64,000 nucleotides of DNA, from the NCBI GenBank assembly GCA_034231615.1, contig CM067298.1:6317799-6381798 (forward strand). Direction: 5' to 3'. The stretch is from Meghimatium bilineatum (Eukaryota > Mollusca > Gastropoda > Stylommatophora > Philomycidae). Position numbers and translations under genes: made by a program. Shown here piece after piece: positions 57,431 through 64,000 of this stretch. Every line of letters begins with the position of its first letter. The first letter of the stretch is position 1. The notes beneath the pieces were generated by a model that was not told the origin of the DNA, did no database searches, and saw nothing but the letters and a program-made list of their open reading frames with translations.

Positions 57431-59238
57431 AACACCACAATACTCAAGTATAGACAAGGAGATACGTAACATGTGCAGAACAGCGAAAAAACAATGGCTA
57501 GAAACAAAATGCAGTAAAATAGAGGAGATGTCCATACAACAGAAGACAAAATTAATGCATAAGGAGATAAGGCTGATCACAAATAAGAAAAATCCTATAA
57601 ATGGGGGTGGCTGCATTAAAGATAAAAATGGTAAAATAATATTTGATAAAACAGAAGCACTCACAAGATGGGCAGATTATGTAACAGAACTGTTTGACGA
57701 CCAACGGAACAAAAAACCAACAATACACAACAATGATGGACCAGCAATACTGAAATCAGAAGTAGAATGCAATAAATTCAATAAAATGTGGAAAAGCTGC
57801 AGGCTCTGACAACATAACAGCAGACATAATAAAAACTCTAAATGAATTTGGTGTAGATACTATCACAGAAATTTGCAATGACATATACGAAACAGGCCAT
57901 ATACCTAAAGACCTAACATCATCAATATTCATACCACTACCTAAGAAGCCCAGGGCTGTGGACTGTACAGAATATAGAACAATAACTCTAATGAGCCATC
58001 TAACTAAAATACTTCTCAAGATAATACATGAAAGAATTAAGAACAAGATAGACATGGAGGTCGGTGAAGAACAATTCGGTTTTAGGAAAAACAAAGGAAC
58101 TAGAGAAGCTATACTGAGTATCCGGCTAGTGATAGATAAATATATAGAAGTCCAAAAAAGTATCTATATTTGCTTCATAGACTACAGCAAGGCCTTTGAC
58201 AGAGTCCAACATGAAAAATTAATCAAATGTCTTCAAGAAATAGGCATAGATGGAAAAGACATCAGGCTGATTAGAAATATATATTGGGAACAAACTGCAT
58301 CAATAAGGTGTGAAAACAGCTACTCTCCGTACATAGAAATAAGAAGAGAGGTAAGACAAGGATGCATTTTATCACCAATCCTATTTAATATCTACACAGA
58401 GAATATCTTTAAAAATATAGAAGATACACCAGGACTCAAGATCAATGGGAAAATAATAAACAACCTTAGATATGCAGATGTGAACATGAACTACAAAGAC
58501 TAATAGATCAAGTCAATAAATCAAGTAATGAATATGGACTGGATATAAACATTCAAAAAACAAAAACCATGATAATCAGCAAAGACACAGAAGAACAGGA
58601 GATAAACATAAACATACAGGGAGAGAAACTACAACAAGTAAAACAGTATCAATATCTTGGACACATAGTCACAAATGATGGCAGATGTGAAACAGAAGTT
58701 AAAAGGAGAATAGGAATGGCTAAAAGTACCTTCAATGGCATGAGGAAATTATTAATATCTAAACAAATTACAAACAAGTTAAAAATGAAAATTATAAAAT
58801 GCTACATCTATTCCATACTAATGTATGGCTCAGAAACATGGACACTAAATAAACAATTAGAAGACAAAATTGATGCCTTTGAGATGTGGGTATATAGAAG
58901 AATAGTGAGAACATCATGGAAAGAGAAGAAAACAAATAAAGAGGTGCTAAAGACACTTAATATGAAGAAAGAACTACTAAGAGAAATAAAGATCAGGCAA
59001 ATAAAATACTTTGGACACATTACATGACACTCTATTGAAGACCTTACTTGAGGGTTAAGTCAAAGGGAAGCGAGCAAGAGGTAGGCAGAGATACAAGTGG
59101 GAGAGTAACATTACACGATGGACAGGTTGCAGTCTAGCAGAGTGCACCACCAAGACAAGAGACAGGAGATGTTGGAGATACGTTGAAGCCAACCTTCGTT
59201 GCGGAGACGGCACTTGATGATGATGAAACACCACAATA
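57431..59238 (+). mobile_element. RTE-like LINE (family D), 5'-truncated, 12-bp target duplication
   Basis: AACACCACAATA flanks the 1784-bp insert at 57431-57442 and 59227-59238. Domains: pre-RT text NKKNPINGGGCIKDKNGKI, RT blocks EYRTITLMSHLTKILLKI, EEQFGFRKNKGTREAI, ICFIDYSKAFDRVQHEKL and RQGCILSPILFNIYTENI, then NNLRYAD where the YADD motif is broken by a deletion and frameshift near 58475-58500. The thumb (QYQYLGHIVTNDGR) and post-RT region (MYGSETWTL, FEMWVYRRIVRTSW, KRARGRQRYKWESN) follow. A second frameshift lies near 57790. The 3' end is TGATGATGATGA. It is inactive. Confidence 0.9.
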
Positions 59239-59239
59239 A

Positions 59240-59500
59240 TGAACAAAATAGATCACTTAGATTTCATAAAGCCACGTCTCCATGACGCAGGAATGGAAAC
59301 GCGCATCTAGTAAAAGAGAAAATGCGTGCATTCTGTGTTTACTGTTGTTTGTCTCTTGAAAAAAGGTTCCATTTGAGCCGATACGTGGAGAATTGTCCTG
59401 TTTTGTTTTATTGTATGTTTTTTATATATACTTTTTTATATATTTTTATTCATAGTCCAGGTAAGTGTTTTAGTAACCTGTTTTATTTACTATTTGTTCA
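59240..59500 (+). mobile_element. Penelope-like 3' end, right arm
   Basis: Short C-terminal-like text (LDFIKPRLHDAGMET) precedes a segment with CTCTTGAAAAAAGGTTCC, CATTTGAGCCGATACGTGG and an AT-rich tail. It is the inverted partner of 57280-57430. The layout stem, loop, stem, then GAUAC/GAAAC-like triplet resembles a hammerhead core. Confidence 0.6.
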
Positions 59501-59630
59501 TTCGGTTACTGCGGCACCCTCCACTTTGTCGAACACCCTCCGACCATTTGGTTATTTATATATGAAACTAAGGAAGCAGATACCTCACGTGGCTGTTACT
59601 TACGGAAACACTAGGTCAAGAAGCTGACTA
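59501..59630. other. Scattered motif and minisatellite unit
   Basis: 59498-59556 carries the motif CTCCACTTTGTCGAACACCC, found diverged at 41998 and 48010. 59567-59600 is one unit of the 57120 minisatellite. Confidence 0.5.
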
Positions 59631-59639
59631 AAGGGTGCG

Positions 59640-60340
59640 AAAAAAATATAGATAACATTTTGCAAGAAAGACTTTATTAACGTTTAAATCAAAACGCCTT
59701 TATCAAGAGAAATACAGCATGAGAAGAGAAGAGAAATAAAAATAATAGTAATACCACATTTGGACTAGCTTGCAGACATTTCACAACAAAAACATTCAAA
59801 GTAGCGATGACTTGCGAACATACAAATCTCAAGTATTGTAGAAACGCATATTAGAAACATGGAGAATGAGAATCAAGTACATCAAGTAGAAAACAAATGA
59901 AATGACAAAGCAACGGGTATAATAACACAACAAAGTCCCCCATCCCCAATATAAATAAACAAATTATGTTTGTTTAATTGAGACAAAATGGCTCAATGGT
60001 TTCATATTACAATACTCTAGTATAACTGTTTTCAAGAACGTGCCTCCTTCTGGTCTGTGGAGCAAGATTTTTGTGCAGTAACTTGCATGTATCAGGAACC
60101 ATGATGATCGGCGTCAATAAAATGCATAGCAACAAGATTTAAAATGTATGATTAATGGCATGAAGATGTTGGCGGAAATTATCACTTAGTCTCGTGCCAG
60201 TTTCACCTATAGATTTCTTATTACAGCGTTTATAAATGATAATCCACCCGGTCTTACAGGTAAAGCCATCGCCGATAGCAAACGTGAGCGAAGAAAATGT
60301 TGTGTAAGTAACTTCTATAATAAAGTTTAACATCAGTTTT
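59640..60340 (-). mobile_element. Penelope-like element 3' part with GIY-YIG endonuclease domain
   Basis: The minus-strand frame near 60139-60333 encodes CKTGWIIIYKRCNKKSIGET followed by GTRLSDNFRQHL. This is the GIY-YIG domain found C-terminal to the reverse transcriptase in Penelope-like elements, with the second Tyr replaced by Ser. Downstream frames are broken. The 3' end at about 59640-59730 reads TCTTGATAAAGGCGTTTTG and then ATTTAAACG, a decayed hammerhead-like core. It is 5'-truncated next to the 56-bp satellite. Confidence 0.8.
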
Positions 60341-60349
60341 ACTTATTAT

Positions 60350-61960
60350 CGGTTGCACTGAACCGAGGGGCTTACAGAGTAGTAGTGTATGCAACATTCT
60401 GTGAAGGGTTGCACAGAGGGGCTTACAGAGTAGTAGTGTATACAACATTCTGTAAAGGTTTGCACTGAACCGAGGGGCTTACAGAGTAGTAGTGTATACA
60501 ACATTCTGTAAAGGTTTGCACTGAACCGAGGGGCTTACAGAGTAGTAGTGTATACAACATTCTGTGAAGGGTTGCACAGAACCGAGGGGCTTACAGAGAA
60601 GTAGTGTATACAACATTCTGTAAAGGTTTGCACTGAACCGAGGGGCTTACAGAGTAGTAGTGTATACAACATTCTGTGAAGGGTTGCACAGAACCGAGGG
60701 GCTTACAGAGAAGTAGTGTATGCAACATTCTGTAAAGGTTTGCACTGAACCGAGGGGCTTACAGAGTAGTAGTGTATACAACATTCTGTAAAGGTTTGCA
60801 CTGAACCGAGGGGCTTACAGAGTAGTAGTGTATACAACATTCTGTAAAGGTTTGTACTGAACCGAGGGGCTTACAGAGAAGTAGTGTATACAACATTCTG
60901 TAAAGGTTTGCACTGAACCGAGGGGCTTACAGAGTAGCAGTGTATACAACATTCTGTAAAGGTTTGCACTGAACCGAGGGGCTTACAGAGTAGTAGTGTA
61001 TACAACATTCTGTGAAGGGTTGCACAGAACCGAGGGGCTTACAGAGAAGTAGTGTATGCAACATTCTGTAAAGGTTTGCACTGAACCGAGGGGCTTACAG
61101 AGTAGTAGTGTATACAACATTCTGTGAAGGGTTGCACAGAACCGAGGGGCTTACAGAGAAGTAGTGTATGCAACATTCTGTAAAGGTTTGCACTGAACCG
61201 AGGGGCTTACAGAGAAGTAGTGTATACAACATTCTGTAAAGGTTTGCACTGAACCGAGGGGCTTACAGAGTAGTAGTGTATACAACATTCTGTAAAGGTT
61301 TGCACTGAACCGAGGGGCTTACAGAGTAGTAGTGTATACAACATTCTGTAAAGGTTTACACTGAACCGAGGGGCTTACAGAGAAGTAGTGTATACAACAT
61401 TCTGTAAAGGTTTGCACTGAACCGAGGGGCTTACAGAGTAGTAGTGTATACAACATTCTGTAAAGGTTTGCACTGAACCGAGGGGCTTACAGAGTAGTAG
61501 TGTATACAACATTCTGTAAAGGTTTGCACTGAACCGAGGGGCTTACAGAGAAGTAGTGTATGCAACATTCTGTAAAGGTTTGCACTGAACCGAGGGGCTT
61601 ACAGAGTAGTAGTGTATACAACATTCCGTAAAGGTTTGTACTGAACCGAGGGGCTTACAGAGAAGCAGTGTATACAACATTCCGTAAAGGTTTGCACTGA
61701 ACCGAGGGGCTTACAGAGAAGCAGTGTATACAACATTCTGTAAAGGTTTGCACTGAACCGAGGGGCTTACAGAGAAGCAGTGTATACAACATTCTGTAAA
61801 GGTTTGCACTGAACCGAGGGGCTTACAGAGAAGCAGTGTATACAACATTCTGTAAAGGTTTGCACTGAACCGAGGGGCTTACAGAGAAGCAGTGTATACA
61901 ACATTCTGTAAAGGGTTGCACAGCGGGGCTTACAGAGTAGTAGTGTATGCAACATTCTGT
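60350..61960. repeat. 56-bp satellite, ~29 copies
   Basis: Units contain AACCGAGGGGCTTACAGAG, TAGTAGTGTATACAACATTC and TGTAAAGGTTTGCACTG. Subtypes differ at AAGTAG/TAGTAG, GTAAAGG/GTGAAGGG and CACTGAACC/CACAGAACC, with a run of GAAGCAG variants at the right end. A few units lack the AACCG block. Frames across it are artefacts. Confidence 0.95.
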
Positions 61961-62174
61961 AAAGATGTCATCTAAAGGAAAACGAAGTTTCATAATTATA
62001 CTTACAAGATTCAGAATTATAATTTACAATTATACAATTATACCTTTTCAATTTCACCTGTATACCTTTTTCAGTAAAAGAATTTTACCTTGGAAATTTA
62101 AAGACTTCTGCAACTCATCAAGGTAGAGAACTCTGGATATAGGCCTACTTTCTCACTGTAAGGAAACACCTGAG
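61961..62174. other. 5' flank of the unidentified gene
   Basis: No repeat. An in-frame TAG at 62124-62126 bounds the reading frame of the following exon on the left. Confidence 0.3.
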
Positions 62175-62347
62175 ATGTGTTCTATAAATAGTACTACTAG
62201 TTCCGTTGGTATTCAGTCATTGGACGAGTTACCAGTCAGGACGCCAAAAAGCCTTAGCAGCCAAAGAATTTTCCCTTTTGGCTTTCGTGCCAAAACTACA
62301 CATGACGCCTTCGAGACTTTACTTCAAAACAGAAGTGAAGTTTTCCA
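62175..62347 (+). CDS. Unidentified gene, exon a
   Basis: 173 nt, 57 codons plus two bases. It is open throughout with a consensus donor. A TATAAATA string at 62182-62189 lies inside it, and is more likely coding (Ser-Ile-Asn-Ser) than a TATA box. Confidence 0.55.
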
Positions 62348-63859
62348 GTAAGAGATCTTTTTACTTTTTAAACTTTACATTTGAAGTGTTTAATTTTCAT
62401 AACAAATTACATGTACAAAATATTGTTTTCTCTCCTTCTTCTTTTGCCATCTATTGTTAAACATCCAGTCCAATATTTGAAATGTATACAGCGGTTTGTT
62501 TAGATCATATTGGGTTCATGATACTACACAACAACTGATGACGCGTCTATGCTACTACGCAACTTCTATGATCAATCATCTAGTCAAATATTGAACATGT
62601 ATAGAGCGGTTTGTTTTATGTCATCTTGGTTTCTCCACAGCTTGTTTTCCTAGAGACACTTATGTAAGCCAGACTATCTTCCTGTGAACAGCGAAACTGG
62701 GACATTTCTATAGTAGAATATGTTTTTGTGTCTGTGGTGCTATAATGTAGGCAGACAGCGGAATCTATGATACCGATTCGGTGTGTGATTTTACACGGCA
62801 GTGACCTGTTCTCAGTCGAAATGACGTGACCTGGCCATATCTGTTCAATGAGTTAATGTTATCTTGCTCGAGACCATAGTTTCCGTTTATTTGTTTCGAA
62901 TGAAGTCGCATAGATTGTTTCACCAGATACCTGACTTCTCTGAAACTGTGAGGTACGCGGGCCTGAGGAAGGTTGCCTCCTATTTTTGCCAATTCGTCTG
63001 CTTTTTTGTGTATTGAAACTTCCTGCGACTGTCCATGACTATAGATCTAGTTAGAGGATATAAAAAAGCAGAGTTCTGTGTATTCTGAAAGTGGATGTGC
63101 TTGATCTAATGACACAAATATCGCAGCTCTGGTATGAACTTGGAATATATTAAGAGACAACAGATTAAATGGCTTGCACACATCAGCTGACTACTACCAG
63201 ACAGCATACCATAGCAAGCAACGCTACTCAGACGCAGTGAAGGAAGATCTAGAGTTCGGCCACGAAAACAATGAAAACAATGGACCACCGAAATAAAAGA
63301 GGCGTCAAATTCCACAATATACTCAGTACACACGATGGTCATGTCCAGAGAACTCTTCTACCCCTGACGCTAAAAACACAATAAGGGGTTTATCGAATAG
63401 ATAACCAGTTATAAACTAAAAACACTGAATATGTACAATTTCTAACACACACAAAATTGTTAAATGAAAGTGACCGCAATGGAGGGGGAAAAGTGTGGGG
63501 TGGGGGGAGGGAGTGTGCATAAATTACGCCAACACTATTTTATCAATATTTGTTCCCATTCTCCGTATTAACAAACTGTCAAGAATTCAAGTGCTTGATT
63601 CGTCTCCCCCCCCCCTAATCTGTTTTTTGCATGAAAAAAAATGTGCAGAAAAAAAGTATGCAAAAACGTCATATTTTCATGTGTTTATTTTCAGGCCGCT
63701 ACCAGAAATAAAAAATGGAGATATATGGAAGAGGCCGCCACCAGATTTCAGATACCTTATGTACAACCCAAAACCTCCAAAACGTAACACTGCTGAATCT
63801 ATGATGCCTTGGTTGTATGGTGTTATTCCTGGACAAAGGGAGAGAATCAAGAGAAAGAA
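62175..63859 (+). CDS. Unidentified protein, two exons, 3'-partial
   Basis: Exon 62175-62347 starts at the first ATG after an in-frame TAG and ends at CCA|GTAAGA. Exon 63695-63859 has the acceptor TGTTTATTTTCAG and the donor AA|GTGAGT. The split codon CA+G gives Gln, so the frame joins exactly, giving 112 residues so far. The visible protein has SLDELPVRTPKSL, RIFPFGFRAKTTHDAF, NGDIWKRPPPDFRYLMYNPK and PWLYGVIPGQRERIKRK. It is basic, rich in Pro and aromatic residues, with no signal peptide, membrane segment or recognised domain. The intron holds LINE fragments. Family not recognised; no function is proposed. A preceding exon cannot be excluded because an AG lies at 62141-62142. Confidence 0.65.
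62480..62640. repeat. Two-copy ~100-bp direct repeat in intron
   Basis: AGAGCGGTTTGTTTTATGTC-type text and TCCAATATTTGAAATGTATA recur with divergence at about 62465-62520 and 62577-62635. Confidence 0.6.
62650..63040 (-). mobile_element. LINE RNase H / C-terminal fragment
   Basis: The minus strand encodes HKKADELAKIGGNLPQARVP, then a 'NSLNRYGQVTSFRLRTGHCR' segment. It is the 'ADELAKxG ... TxxFRLRTGHC' end of a retrotransposon protein with RNase H. Confidence 0.75.
63105..63400 (+). mobile_element. Decayed RTE-like LINE 3' end (family A)
   Basis: Frames show LEYIKRQQIKWLAHIS, then RSRVRPRKQ and WTTEIKEAS. It has stops and lies inside the intron of the unidentified gene. Confidence 0.6.
63695..63859 (+). 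CDS. Unidentified gene, exon b
   Basis: 165 nt with a strong polypyrimidine acceptor and GTGAGT donor, phase 2 in and phase 2 out. High coding quality: Pro/Trp/Tyr-rich and no stops in the coding frame. Confidence 0.7.
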
Positions 63860-64000
63860 GTGAGTACATGTTGATTGTCTAGCCACGTGATGATGATGAA
63901 ACAATACAATTAGTTATGAACATGTATAATAAATCTTGACAGCCCATAGCATTTCTGACAAGCACAAATATTTCTCTGTTGAGTAACCCACGCAACATCT
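63860..64000. other. Start of next intron
   Basis: Begins GTGAGTACATG and continues AT-rich to the end of the window. Confidence 0.5.

Noticed and set aside
62182-62189. TATAAATA as a TATA box
   Set aside because: It lies inside an exon whose splice phase fits the next exon; if it were the promoter no in-frame start would follow in that exon.

Overview
The window is metazoan nuclear DNA: low GC, long introns with GT/AG boundaries, two conserved animal genes, and a very high load of minisatellites and degraded retroelements. The lineage cannot be fixed from this sequence. A non-vertebrate, probably aquatic, animal fits best because RTE-like LINEs with 3' microsatellite tails, Penelope-like elements and RNase H-bearing LINEs are mixed together. 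No prokaryotic, viral or CRISPR organisation is present.

Genes. (1) 15243-24799 (+) carries the last six coding exons of the Rabconnectin-3 alpha gene (DMXL1/DMXL2, fly Rbcn-3A). Splice phases agree across all six, giving about 259 C-terminal residues of WD repeats and the stop codon. The exon just upstream was not located. (2) 48490-50598 (-) is an intact, intronless, full-length 702-residue glycogen branching enzyme (GBE1) with all catalytic residues. (3) 62175-63859 (+) holds two phase-matched exons of an unidentified protein whose remainder lies beyond the window. DMXL serves V-ATPase assembly and GBE1 serves glycogen synthesis; nothing suggests a functional link among the three.

Layout. 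1-15242: tandem arrays (15, 35, 20, 41, 28, 41, 52 and 37 bp units) separated by decayed 3' ends of RTE-like LINEs. 15243-24799: DMXL exons, with every intron but the last holding minisatellites (49, 47, 34, 18 and 24 bp) or LINE fragments. 24800-42500: no cellular gene recognised; RNase H LINE, mariner relic, tRNA-like SINEs, G-rich and other minisatellites. 42510-46490 (-): a nearly full-length, degenerate LINE (endonuclease, reverse transcriptase, C-terminal zinc finger) containing two later insertions, each with its own target-site duplication. 46560-48050: LINE mosaic. 48266-50598: GBE1. 50725-57265: LINE fragments, a complete hAT-type MITE, Penelope-like 3' ends. 57280-59620: inverted Penelope-like terminal segments enclosing an RTE-like element inserted with a 12-bp target duplication. 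59640-60340: Penelope-like element with GIY-YIG domain. 60350-61960: 56-bp satellite. 62175-64000: start of the unidentified gene.

The most interesting material is the layered mobile-element record, with several insertions resolvable to the base, the Penelope-like 3' ends with hammerhead-ribozyme-like cores, a minisatellite that grew out of a retrotransposon 3' end, and minisatellites packed close to DMXL splice acceptors.
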